DNA from: Nonomuraea jabiensis
Lineage (GTDB): Bacteria; Actinomycetota; Actinomycetes; Streptosporangiales; Streptosporangiaceae
Direction: 5' to 3'
DNA: 64,000 bases
NCBI RefSeq assembly: GCF_014204795.1
Contig: NZ_JACHMB010000001.1
Coordinates: forward strand, 9,250,501 to 9,314,500
Shown in pieces: positions 17,097 to 25,774 of the stretch. Under the pieces are notes generated by a model. The model saw only the letters and a program-made list of their open reading frames with translations, was not told where the DNA came from and made no database searches. Position 1 is the first letter of the stretch. Each line of letters begins with the position of its first letter. The position numbers were made by a program, and so were the translations under genes.

Positions 17097-17527
17097 GAAG
17101 AGTCCGGGCGTACCCGGGCACGCCGGGACTCGGGCTGCTGTGGGCCGGGCAGTCGTTGTCGCTGTTCGGGGACCAGTTCATGACGCTGGCGCTGCTCGCG
17201 GTGACGGTGCTGGGCACGTACACCGGGCTGGGGGCGATCGGCCTGGTCGTCGGCAGCATCGTGCACTGCGTGAACGAGGGCGCGTTCAGCCCCACCTCGA
17301 TGACCCTGCGCCAGACGCAGGCCCCTGCCGAACTCCTCGGACGGGTCTCCGCCGTGCAGCGGTTCCAGCTGTGGGGCGCGGTCGCGCTCGGGGCCCTGCT
17401 CGCCTCCGCCGCCACCGCGCTCGCCGGACTGGAGGTCACGGTGTGGATCGGGGCGCTCGGCACGATCCTCTGCCTTCCCGCCCTTCTGCGGCGCGGCATC
17501 CGCACCGCCACGTTCGCCCGCGGATGA
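17097..17527 (+). pseudogene. MFS transporter relic with a large internal deletion
   Basis: The reading frame joins the N-terminal end of an MFS permease (GLGLLWAGQSLSLFGDQFMT, LALLAVTVLG) directly to its C-terminal end (LGAIGLVVGSIVHCVNEGAF, SPTSMTLRQTQAPAELLGRV, then two last membrane helices). About 250 residues between are missing, without loss of frame. No start codon with a ribosome site is visible. A terminator hairpin at 17531-17551 follows. Confidence 0.7.
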
Positions 17528-17530
17528 TCT

Positions 17531-17551
17531 GAGCCCCCCAGCCGGGGGCTC
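17531..17551. terminator. Bidirectional hairpin terminator
   Basis: GAGCCCCC (17531-17538) pairs with GGGGGCTC (17544-17551) over a 5-nt loop. It lies between the MFS relic and the minus-strand mini-ORF that follows the S8 peptidase. Confidence 0.75.
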
Positions 17552-17553
17552 GA

Positions 17554-17640
17554 TCAGGGGTAGGGACAGGCCCGGTCAGCGGCGGTGGCGAGAACGCCGA
17601 GAGTGCTGGCGGCGAGGCGGTGACGGACGTCTTCGAGCAT
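17554..17640 (-). CDS. Possible 28-residue peptide downstream of S8 peptidase
   Basis: A tiny frame encodes MLEDVRHRLAASTLGVLATA followed by ADRACPYP. GGAAGGA lies 7 bases before the ATG and a strong terminator follows the stop by three bases. The sequence is an amphipathic helix with one Cys and a Pro-rich tail. It lies 157 bp after the peptidase stop on the same strand, so it could be the last cistron of that transcript. It has no recognised family. It may be a real small peptide or a chance frame. Confidence 0.3.
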   Translation of the reverse strand: MLEDVRHRLAASTLGVLATAADRACPYP

Positions 17641-17797
17641 GACGAGAGTTCCTTCCGAGGAGCGGGAGTTCCTCGACATCCTCAGCCGGCGCATCCGTCC
17701 GGACCAGGCCCGCATCGTGCCGTGTCGCCCCCTTGCCCGCATTCCGCTTGGCCGGCGTCCTGGGCGCTTGCCGCTCCAACGGGCGATGGTTACCGGG

Positions 17798-20700
17798 TCA
17801 CGACGGTCGGATCCGGTAGGCGCGGATGATCGTCTGTTTCGCCGTGTTGCCCGCCGCGTCCACCGCCTGGGCACGCAGGGACACGAACCCGTCGCCGGCC
17901 GGGTGGCGCAGGACGGCCGCCGCCCCGTGGACCTCGGCCCTGGCCCAGGTGGCGCCGTCGTCGTAGGAGACCTCCACCGACAGCCGTCTGACGGGACGGG
18001 CGGCGCTTCCCTCCAGCGGCTGAATGGTCACCGGTACGGTGAAGCGCCGCCCGGACGGGGCGGTGTTCTCGGCGTCGAGGGCGGGGCTGAAGCGCACGAC
18101 CGACACGGGCAGTCGCGCGGGCGTGTCGCCCGCGACGTGTCCGGACCGGAAGGTCCACACGCCGGACACGCGCGTGGACAGCGTCGCGGGTGCTCCGCGC
18201 TCGGTTTCGACGACGAGGCGGTAGGCGGCCTCCCGCGCGGGCACGGTGAAGCTCGTCCTGATCTCCGGCTGCTCGCCCACGAGGGTGCCGTCACGGTAGA
18301 GGGCGGTCCGTTGCGTGGCCCGGGTGGAGTAGCCGAGCGACCCCCTGCCGTCGCCGTACATGAGCAGATCGGTCGAGATGAGGTCGCCGGTGCGGCTGAC
18401 GCCGTCGGCTTTCTCCGCGCCCGCCCAGGGCAACGCGGGCGAGAAGACGCCGCGGTTCCAGGCCTCCGTGTACGCCCGCCCGGACTGGTAGCCCTTGAAG
18501 GGCGAGTCGAACCGGTTGAGTCGACCGTCGGAGCCGTACTCGAACAGGTAGCGTTGCCAGCGGATGCCGTCGTCGGTGTTGACGTACTCGACCTGCTTGA
18601 ACGGCGTGCCGAACGTGGTGGGAGCCAGGAAGCCGAAGACGGCGCCGTCGCGCGGCCAGGCGCGGCTGTATGCGCGGGCTTCCGCCTCGGGCAGGTGGCG
18701 GGCGTAGTCGGTGTGGATGGCGGCCAGGTCGTGCTGGGCCACGCGCCGTTCGAATCCGTTGACCATGCCTCCAGAGTGGAACCAGGCCAGATGGTAGGCG
18801 TACGGGCTGTCGGCTTGGGCGGCGGCCCATCGCTCAGCGACCTTGGTGCGTACGCCGGCATAGGTGCGGGCAGGGCCGAGCTGGGCGGTGTACGTCGCCT
18901 CGTAGGAGTCGCCGAGCCAGCCCCAGTGACGCGATGTCCCGTCCGCTTTCTGGTACTGGTAGACGATCTCGGCTTGCACCGGGACGGCGTCCGCGCGGGG
19001 AAGCGTCAGCGTGATCGGCTTGCCCAGCCGCGCGTCGGCGTCCACGGTCTGCGATCGGTTCAGGTCGAGGCCCGGGTGGACCAGAAGCGTCCGGCTCTGG
19101 CCGTCGCGGATGGTGGTCCTGATCAGCCATCGGCCCTTGGGCAACCGCAGGGTGACCGGTCCCTCGGGGTTCTCCACGTCGATCGGCGTCTGGTCGGCGT
19201 CCAGGCGGAACAGCGTCGTGTAGGCCTCGGTGGCCGGCCGGCCGTTCCTGCCGGTGAACCTGAGGGTGAGGTCGTAGCTCTCCTCCTCCTTGTCGACCCC
19301 GACCGGCGTGCTGAGGGTCAGGTCGCCGTCGCCGGTCGCGACGACGTGCCCGCCGAGGAGGCCGTCGGGCCCTCCGGCGCGGGTGTCGGCGGTGACGACG
19401 GCCTCGGCCTGCCCGCCCGCAGGGACGGTCAGCGTGGCGGGTGTGACGCTGAAGGACTTGTCACCACGCGCCTCCAGACGGAGGGTCACCGGCTGCTGCT
19501 GCTGGTTGCGGTAGACGATCGTTTTGCTGACTGGCTGGTCGTCGTCGTGCGGCCACGCCTGCTTTCCGAAGCCGAGGCCGGGCGGTTCGGCGGTGACGGC
19601 CTGGCGGGTGCCGCGGTCGGCGTCGACGAGCCCCGCGCCCTGCGCGAAGACCCCGATCCCCGGCAGTGGCCGGGCGGTGCCCATGAGGGCCGCCTTGAGC
19701 AGGTCGCCCTTCCAGCCGGGATGCGCGCCGGCCAGCAGCGCGGCGACGCCGGTGACGTGCGGCGTGGCCATGGAGGTGCCGGACATGACGACGTAGGAGC
19801 CGTCGCCGGGGCTGTCCTTGCCGCGCGCCGCGGTGATGTCGACGCCGGGGGCGGTGATGTCCGGCTTGAGGCCGTCGTCGCCGGCGCGCGGCCCGCGGCT
19901 GGCGAACTCGGCCTGCTCGCCGGACTTGCTGACGGCGCCGACCTGCAGTGCGGCGTCGGCGGTGCCGGGCGAGATGAGCGTACGATCGGCGCCGTAGTTG
20001 CCGGCCGCCGTCACGAACAGGGTGCCGTAGCGGTCGCTGAGCGTCTGGACGGCCTCCTCCAGCGGGTCGGTGCCGGGGGTGTCCGGGGAGCCGAGGCTCA
20101 GGTTGACGACTCTTGCGCCCTGCTCGGCCGCCCACTGCATGCCGGCCAGGACAGCCGAGTCCGAGCACCAGGTCGACTCGCACACCTTGCCGTCCAGCAG
20201 CATCACGCCGGGCGCGACGCCACGGTACCTGCCGTCCGAGGCGGCGCCGCTGCCCGCGATGGTGGAGGCCACGTGCGTGCCGTGCCCGATCACGTCGCGT
20301 TCGTCCTGGGCCTCGGTGAAGTCGGCCCGTGCCGCGACCTTTCCGGCGAGGTCGGGATGGGTCGCGTCGATCCCGGTGTCGAGCACCGCCACCTTGACGC
20401 CGGCGCCGGTGTACCCGCGCTCCCACGCCTGCGGCGCGCCGACCTGCTTGACGCTCACGTCGAGCGAGACGCGCCGGCGTCCGTCGAGCCAGATCTTGCC
20501 CGTGCCGCCCGCGAGCGCCTGCCACGTCCGCGCGGCCTCGCTCCTGCGCTGCCGTACGGCGAAGCCGCGCACCGCGTTCAGCGACCTGAACCCGCTCATC
20601 GCACGGACGGCCGAGGCAGGGCCGGAGGTGCCGGTCACGAGTAGCGGGAGCTCCTTGCTGTCGTCGTAGCCGAGCTCCAGCAGCCCGGTCACGTCGAACA

Positions 20701-20998
20701 GCCGGGGGTCCAACCGCCCGGCGGCGACCAGCGGCGCGGCGTCGCCGGGTAAGACACGCAGCCGCCCCCGCGCTTCGTCGGTGAGAAAGGTGACCTTCTC
20801 CCTGCCCTCACCCGGCTCGACGATCGCGCTCGTGGGACCGGTCACGGTCACCTTGTCGCCGGTGACCAGCGTGACCGTCCGCATGCCAGTCATCGCCTGG
20901 TCACCGGCCTGCGCGACCGCCTGCGGCAGGGCGGCCGGCTGGACGGTCACGGCCGCAGCGAGCGCGGCGACACCAGCCCACCTTGTCGTTCTTTGCAC
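17798..20998 (-). CDS. Secreted S8 (subtilisin-like) serine peptidase
   Basis: A 1066-residue exported protease from GTG 20998 (GGAGAACTGA upstream). The signal peptide is about 1-30. The propeptide runs to about 185. The catalytic domain covers 190-450 with Asp207 (VAVLDTGIDATHPD), His239 (VIGHGTHVAST), oxyanion Asn334 (VTAAGNYG) and Ser409 (MSGTSMATPHVTG). The long C-terminal half contains beta-sandwich segments such as LRLEARGDKSFSVTPATLTV and a final RPVRRLSVEVSYDDGATWAR module. Length and layout match large actinomycete subtilases that process extracellular proteins. It is 69 bp downstream of the CU044_5270 gene, so it is probably transcribed with it. Confidence 0.93.
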   Translation of the reverse strand: MQRTTRWAGVAALAAAVTVQPAALPQAVAQAGDQAMTGMRTVTLVTGDKVTVTGPTSAIVEPGEGREKVTFLTDEARGRLRVLPGDAAPLVAAGRLDPRLFDVTGLLELGYDDSKELPLLVTGTSGPASAVRAMSGFRSLNAVRGFAVRQRRSEAARTWQALAGGTGKIWLDGRRRVSLDVSVKQVGAPQAWERGYTGAGVKVAVLDTGIDATHPDLAGKVAARADFTEAQDERDVIGHGTHVASTIAGSGAASDGRYRGVAPGVMLLDGKVCESTWCSDSAVLAGMQWAAEQGARVVNLSLGSPDTPGTDPLEEAVQTLSDRYGTLFVTAAGNYGADRTLISPGTADAALQVGAVSKSGEQAEFASRGPRAGDDGLKPDITAPGVDITAARGKDSPGDGSYVVMSGTSMATPHVTGVAALLAGAHPGWKGDLLKAALMGTARPLPGIGVFAQGAGLVDADRGTRQAVTAEPPGLGFGKQAWPHDDDQPVSKTIVYRNQQQQPVTLRLEARGDKSFSVTPATLTVPAGGQAEAVVTADTRAGGPDGLLGGHVVATGDGDLTLSTPVGVDKEEESYDLTLRFTGRNGRPATEAYTTLFRLDADQTPIDVENPEGPVTLRLPKGRWLIRTTIRDGQSRTLLVHPGLDLNRSQTVDADARLGKPITLTLPRADAVPVQAEIVYQYQKADGTSRHWGWLGDSYEATYTAQLGPARTYAGVRTKVAERWAAAQADSPYAYHLAWFHSGGMVNGFERRVAQHDLAAIHTDYARHLPEAEARAYSRAWPRDGAVFGFLAPTTFGTPFKQVEYVNTDDGIRWQRYLFEYGSDGRLNRFDSPFKGYQSGRAYTEAWNRGVFSPALPWAGAEKADGVSRTGDLISTDLLMYGDGRGSLGYSTRATQRTALYRDGTLVGEQPEIRTSFTVPAREAAYRLVVETERGAPATLSTRVSGVWTFRSGHVAGDTPARLPVSVVRFSPALDAENTAPSGRRFTVPVTIQPLEGSAARPVRRLSVEVSYDDGATWARAEVHGAAAVLRHPAGDGFVSLRAQAVDAAGNTAKQTIIRAYRIRPS

Positions 20999-21067
20999 TC
21001 AGTTCTCCGATCATCAGGGAAATATCACTACGAGAACAGCCGGGCGGGTCCCTCGGCTGTGGGTGTT

Positions 21068-22033
21068 TCAGCCGCGGGCGGGGCCGGTTCGCTCTGGTTC
21101 GGGGACCACGGGAGGCAGCGTGTTGGTCCACTCGGAAACTCGGACCGTGGTCGTTCCCTCCTTGTAGATCTCGCCGTCCTTGCCGCTGCGGTAGCTGGAG
21201 CCGAGGACGAGCGAGGTTTCGGGGTCGATGATGACCTTCAGGTCCACGCCGAGGTCGGAGATCTCCAGGCCGTCGCCGGCGCGGCCCAGGCCGTCCTTCA
21301 TGGTGCCGATGCTCTTCACGATGGGAATCGTGGCCAGCGCCCGGAAGGCCGCAGCGCGAACCTCCGGCGGAGCCGGCAAGTCGCCCAGCAGGTTGACCAG
21401 GGAATTGGCCACGAACCACTCGCGTGCGGCGGGATCCGCATCGCCGTCGCCGTTGTCGACCTTGTCGGCGATCCACGCTTTCAGCGCCTCCGGATCGGTC
21501 GGCAGCTGCTCAATCTGGGAGAAGCTGACGTGGCTGTCGGCCAGGGAGAACGTCTTGGAGCCCTTGGCCTTGTAGACGGTGTCGCCCTCGTCGGAGGGCA
21601 CCCATGCCTGGCCGTCGCGCCTGATCCAGCTTTCGGTGGACTTCGTGGGAAGTGTCTTCTTCCCGGCGCGCACGCTGTGGTCGGCCTTGACATGCCAGTA
21701 GGTCCCTGAGCCGGACCTGTTCTGCGCGGTGGAGGCGGCCGCGAGCAGGATCTGAGTGCTGGACAGCTGCGCCGGCACCGCCGACGCGCTGTGAGGCGTT
21801 TTGTTCGGCGATCCGGTGGTCACCGCCACAGGCGTTCCGCTGGTGGTGACCACCACCGCCACTGCTGCGGCCGCCGCGGCCGTCGTGAGGCCCATACCTC
21901 CGGCCAGCCAAACGAAGCTTCTGCGCCTCGGCTGTGCCTGGGCGTCTTGGAGTCGGCGCCGCCCCTCGCGTACGACGGTGTCGGAGGGATCGGGCTTGTG
22001 CAGCATCTTGCTGATCATCTCCAGTTCGTTCAT
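21068..22033 (-). CDS. CU044_5270 family protein, probable anti-sigma/membrane partner of ECF factor
   Basis: A 321-residue membrane-anchored protein. Residues 1-40 are a cytosolic helix-rich tail (ISKMLHKPDPSDTVVREGRR). One membrane segment follows (GGMGLTTAAAAAAVAVVVTT, about 45-64), then a 250-residue extracytoplasmic domain with LAAASTAQNRSGSGTYWHVK, TKSTESWIRRDGQAWVPSDE and DPETSLVLGSSYRSG. This architecture is the CU044_5270 family usually encoded next to ECF sigma factors. Its ATG overlaps the sigma stop codon (ATGA), so translation is coupled. It probably restrains or senses for the sigma factor; this is known only by association. Confidence 0.8.
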   Translation of the reverse strand: MNELEMISKMLHKPDPSDTVVREGRRRLQDAQAQPRRRSFVWLAGGMGLTTAAAAAAVAVVVTTSGTPVAVTTGSPNKTPHSASAVPAQLSSTQILLAAASTAQNRSGSGTYWHVKADHSVRAGKKTLPTKSTESWIRRDGQAWVPSDEGDTVYKAKGSKTFSLADSHVSFSQIEQLPTDPEALKAWIADKVDNGDGDADPAAREWFVANSLVNLLGDLPAPPEVRAAAFRALATIPIVKSIGTMKDGLGRAGDGLEISDLGVDLKVIIDPETSLVLGSSYRSGKDGEIYKEGTTTVRVSEWTNTLPPVVPEPERTGPARG

Positions 22034-22602
22034 GGTTCGATGTCCTTCAGTTCGGTGCGGAGCTTCTTTCGAGCACGGCTGAGCCGGGAGCCGACAGTGC
22101 CGTACGAGATCCCGAGGCTCTGTGCGATCTCCTCGTGGCTGAGCTGGCCGAGCGCCATCAGCAGCACCACGTCCCGCTCGCCTCGGGTCAGCTTCATCAG
22201 CGCCTTCGCCAGCTGAGGCTGCAGTCGTTGGGCGCTGACCGCGCTGACCACCCGGCTCTCGTGGCTGTCGGCATCCGGTTCCGCCCCCACGCGAGCCAGG
22301 GCTCGGTAGTGGCGGGCCTCCTTGCTGCGGTGCCGCGCCACGAGGTTGGTGGCGATCCCGAACAACCAGGGCCGCAGGCCGCCACGCTTGGGGTCGAACT
22401 TCTCTCTTTTGCGGAGGGCGATGAGGAAGGTTTCGGCGGCCAGGTCGTCGGCGGCCTGTACGTCCAGCCGTCCGGCGATGTACCGGTAGATGTCTCGGAA
22501 GTGCCGGTCGTAGACGGCCGAGAAAACGGCGGGATCACGACCGGCCTGGGCGGCAAGCTGGGCATCTATGACGTCCTCGACCGCGCCTGGTCCAGGGGTC
22601 AC
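22030..22602 (-). CDS. ECF-family RNA polymerase sigma factor
   Basis: A 190-residue sigma factor from GTG 22602, chosen for GGAG eight bases upstream; GTG 22650 and the upstream open frame to 22779 are alternatives. Region 2 reads FSAVYDRHFRDIYRYIAGRL then AADDLAAETFLIALRKREKF and RGGLRPWLFGIATNLVARHR. Region 4 reads LTRGERDVVLLMALGQLSHE then IAQSLGISYGTVGSRLSRAR. Both regions are complete. It is the first gene of a unit with the CU044_5270 protein and probably the S8 peptidase, so it may switch on an extracytoplasmic proteolytic response. No obvious self-promoter was located. Confidence 0.92.
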   Translation of the reverse strand: MTPGPGAVEDVIDAQLAAQAGRDPAVFSAVYDRHFRDIYRYIAGRLDVQAADDLAAETFLIALRKREKFDPKRGGLRPWLFGIATNLVARHRSKEARHYRALARVGAEPDADSHESRVVSAVSAQRLQPQLAKALMKLTRGERDVVLLMALGQLSHEEIAQSLGISYGTVGSRLSRARKKLRTELKDIEP

Positions 22603-23731
22603 GTGTGGGTCTCCGTCATATGGGCACCTCTCGGGATCGGCGACACTCACCTGAACTTCTCTCAACCGCCCGAACGCTTTCCCGCATGGTGCCGTACGGT
22701 CCGACGCGCACCGTGGCTCAGGTCTCCGGGCCGGCGGTTCTGGGCGCCGGTCTTTGACGACCTTCACGAAAGTCTCCACCGGACCCGGGCGGCTGAAGAC
22801 CCGACCGGTGCGGAGCCCGGCAAGGCCGGCGGAGACGATCAGGGTGCGGGCCGCAGCGGCCCGGGAACTACTGCTGGGAGTGCGGAGGTTCCTCAGGAGC
22901 GTCCGGTTCTGCGGGGGCTGGCAAGGACGCGGTGGAGTTGCTCGCCACCTACCGGCTCACCCGGCAGCCCGCTCCCGGCCCCGCCGAGACGGGCAGACAA
23001 ACCACCTCCGCCGTGCGCACCACCGAAGCCGCCCCCGCCACCATCGCGCAGCTCGGCGGCCGGAAGGACGACCACGCGGTATGGCGGTTCACCTTCCGGC
23101 CCCGACGCCGACCGGCCGACGCGTCAGCGGCCGACCCCTAGCCTGCTGGGCTCTGGGCCCGGGCCTGACCGCTGGTCGCGGGCCGAACCGAGCGTGGCCG
23201 AAGGGTTTGCCCCGAATGTCAGCAGCGCCTCACGCCACGGCCCACGACCGTGACGACGCAGGAGGGCGAACAGCAGATTACGGTTCCCGAATGCCTGCAC
23301 TGCGAGGTGGAGTGGATGCCTCGCAGCACGCTGGAGCCAGGCGTGCAGGGCTGGGTGCGCTTCCAGCGGACCGAAAGCGTCCTGGCTGAGCTCCACGGCA
23401 ACGCTGGCCCAAATGGCGGTAGCTGACGGACGGGCGCCGCCCACGACCATGACGCCCGAATCCCCTCGACAGGAGGCCAACTTGCTGGACCTGCGCGCCG
23501 CCCTGGAAGAGACCGGGATGCGAGACCTCTAGGCCTGGCCATGCCCGTTCGAGACCGGCCCTCGATCAGCCCGATACGACACCGGCTCGGGCCGCCCTCC
23601 GCAGGCCGGGTGGCTCGGCGAGATCGCCAGCCGATGGGTGAGGGGCCCGCCTGGTATCACGGTCGTCCTTGCCGATCACCTTTCAAGATCGTGGGTGTCC
23701 GTTGAGGGATCCCCCTAGCAGACACCTTCGC
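22603..23731. other. 1.1-kb stretch without a recognised gene
   Basis: Small frames are present. One at 23250-23426 (GTG start) reads VTTQEGEQQITVPECLHCEV and includes a CLHC motif that could bind zinc, 58 residues in all. Another at 22932-23141 contains ELLATYRLTRQPAPG. A third, 23450-23532, ends LLDLRAALEETGMRDL. None matches a family I know and only the first has coding-like third positions. They may be fragments. Confidence 0.35.
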
Positions 23732-23965
23732 CTACCCATCCGGCATCCTCCTGCGGAGTTCGGTCAGCGCCCGGGCTGCCTGTACGCGTCCACATGCGTC
23801 GACGGTAGGGTCGCTGGCGAAGCTCTCAAGTAGCCGTGTGCCCCGCTTCGTGTCCACATCAGCTAGGCCCCGCGCAGCCAGCACCCGGTGGGAGGCGATG
23901 AGGGCGGGGTCGGTGGCGAGGGTTTCGAGGAGCCGTGTGCCGCGCTCCGCGTCCACTTCAGCTAG

Positions 23966-24946
23966 ACGAGTAAGTCCTAAGTAGCTGCGGTACGGAGTGC
24001 GTACATAACGAAGGGTGTTGACGATCGGTTTGTGACAACAGACCTCAACACCCTTCTCACCGCACTGTACGTCAGCATCGACGACTGGCTCGGACATCAG
24101 CCACGACTGGGACGCAAGCCGAAACTCACCGACGCCGAACTGCTCACCCTGGCCGTCGCCCAGGTCCTGCTCGGCATCCACTCCGAGGCGCGCTGGCTGC
24201 GCTACGTCCCCAAGCACCTGCCCGGCGCCTTCCCCTACCTGCCCGGCCAGTCCGGCTACAACAAACGCCTGCACAAGGCCCTGCCGCTGCTCAAACGGGC
24301 CATCCGGGCGCTGGCATCCGACACCGACCTGTGGAGCGATGCGGTGTGGGTGGCCGACTCCACTCCGATCGAATGCGGCCGCTCCCGCCCCACCACCCAA
24401 CGCTCGAACCTGGCCGGCTGGGCCGGCTACGGCTACTGCCGCTCCCACTCCCGCTACTTCTGGGGCCTGCGCCTGCACCTCATCTGCACCCCCGCCGGAC
24501 TACCCATCACCTGGGCCCTGGCCACCCCCAACATCGACGAACGCCAGGTGTTGATGGCCATCTGCGAGCACGACCCGCACCTGCTCGCCGACCGGCCCGG
24601 CCTGCTCATCGTCGCTGACAAGGGCTACATCTCCGCCGAACTGGACACCTTCCTGGCCGAGCGCGGCGTGCGGCTGCTGCGCCCGTCCTACCGCAACCGC
24701 ACCCCTCGCCCCGGCGAAGAGCTGCTCAAGCCGATCCGCCAGCTGATTGAGTCCGTCAACGACACGCTCAAGGGCCAGCTCGACCTGGAACTGCACGGCG
24801 GACGCACCGTCACCGGGGTCGGCGCCCGCATCGCCCAGCGCATCCTGGCCCTGACCGCCGCCATCTGGCACAACCGAGCCACCGGCCAGCCCATCACCCG
24901 ATCCCTGATCGCCTACGACCACTGACCCGACTTAGGACTTACTCGT
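23966..24946 (+). mobile_element. IS982-family insertion sequence, intact
   Basis: Terminal inverted repeats are perfect over 17 bp: ACGAGTAAGTCCTAAGT at 23966-23982 and its complement at 24930-24946. Both ends are flanked by CTAG (23962-23965 and 24947-24950), read as the target duplication, so the element is 981 bp. It carries one transposase gene and interrupts the repeat-protein gene on the opposite strand. Perfect ends and an open transposase frame suggest recent insertion. Confidence 0.88.
24032..24925 (+). CDS. IS982-family transposase
   Basis: A 297-residue DDE transposase starting TTDLNTLLTALYVSIDDWLG; the start codon given is GTG/ATG-equivalent at 24032. The N-terminal domain contains LTDAELLTLAVAQVLLGIHS. 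The catalytic core has WVADSTPIECGRS (first Asp), LIVADKGYIS (second Asp) and a C-terminal Glu in RQLIESVNDTLKGQL. The typical YGYCRSHSRYFWGLRLHLI box lies between. All motifs are intact and the frame is uninterrupted, so it is probably active. Confidence 0.9.
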   Translation: MTTDLNTLLTALYVSIDDWLGHQPRLGRKPKLTDAELLTLAVAQVLLGIHSEARWLRYVPKHLPGAFPYLPGQSGYNKRLHKALPLLKRAIRALASDTDLWSDAVWVADSTPIECGRSRPTTQRSNLAGWAGYGYCRSHSRYFWGLRLHLICTPAGLPITWALATPNIDERQVLMAICEHDPHLLADRPGLLIVADKGYISAELDTFLAERGVRLLRPSYRNRTPRPGEELLKPIRQLIESVNDTLKGQLDLELHGGRTVTGVGARIAQRILALTAAIWHNRATGQPITRSLIAYDH

Positions 24947-25774
24947 CTAGGCCCCACGCGGCCCACACTCGGTCGAAGGCGATGAGGAGGGAGTCGGTAG
25001 CGAGGGTTTCGAGGAGCCCTGTGCCCTGCTCCGCGTCCACGTTGACAAGTTCCCGGGCCGCCCACACTCGGTCGGCGGTGTTGAGGGTGCGATCGGTGGC
25101 GAAGCTTTGCAGCAGTTGCGCGCCGAGATTCCTGGTCCTGTCCGCCTGGGCCAGCGACCGGGCTGCCTGTAGGCGCCCGAAGGTGTTGAAGGTGGGGTCG
25201 GTGGCGAGGGTTTCGAGGAGCCGTGTGCCCCGCTCCGCGTCCACTTTGACGAGTTCTCGGGCCACGCCCAGGCGCTTGCCGGTGGTGAAGGCGGGGTCGG
25301 TGGCGAGGGTTTCGAGGAGGCGTGTGCCCCGCTCCGCGTCCACTTTGACGAGTTCCCAGGCCGCATGCAGGAGGTCGGGGGTGGCGAGGCTGGGGTCGGT
25401 AGCGGGAGTGAGCAGCCGTGTGCCCCGCACCACGTCTACCTCGACCAGTTCCTGTGCCGCCACCATGGCCCTGTACCGGCCGGGGACGGTGGTGTATCGG
25501 GTGGCCACGCTCCGGAGCCGGTGCCCGTCCACCTGGGCCCGCACCTCAGTGAGCCCCCGGGCGGCGTACACGCGCTCGGAGGGGCCAAGCGTGGGATCGG
25601 CGGCGAAGCCTTCGAGGAGCCGTGTGCCCCGCTCCACATCAACCTCGGCCAGCACCCGGGCCGCTGCTGCCACAGCGGACCCGCTGATCCGACACTCATG
25701 GGGGCGGACGAAGCTCCCGTTCCGGTAATGGCTACGCACGTGCGTCGTTGTCTACGCGGTGTTGGTCGGCGAAC

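Larger units (their letters stand above)
23732..25739 (-). pseudogene. HEAT-like repeat protein interrupted by an IS982-type element
   Basis: The minus strand encodes tandem units of about 33 residues with the core ERGTRLLETLATDP followed by a helix such as FTTGKRLGVARELVKVDA. At least nine copies are visible. Reading breaks at 24950 with WGLDE and a stop inside the insertion sequence, and resumes at 23965 as LAEVDAERGTRLLETLATDP. If one CTAG copy and the insertion are removed the frame joins exactly (AWGLAEVDAE). The protein would then be about 340 residues. The N-terminus is also doubtful: the GTG at 25739 has no ribosome site and falls inside the repeat array. Repeats of this type make a helical solenoid, usually for protein binding. 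Confidence 0.8.

Noticed and set aside
17639..20644. Long plus-strand frame opposite the S8 peptidase
   Set aside because: Antisense shadow of the subtilase; no ribosome site and no recognisable domain.
25005..25660. CRISPR-like or tandem DNA repeats
   Set aside because: The repetition follows the 33-residue protein repeat period with divergent third positions; there are no unique spacers and no cas genes.
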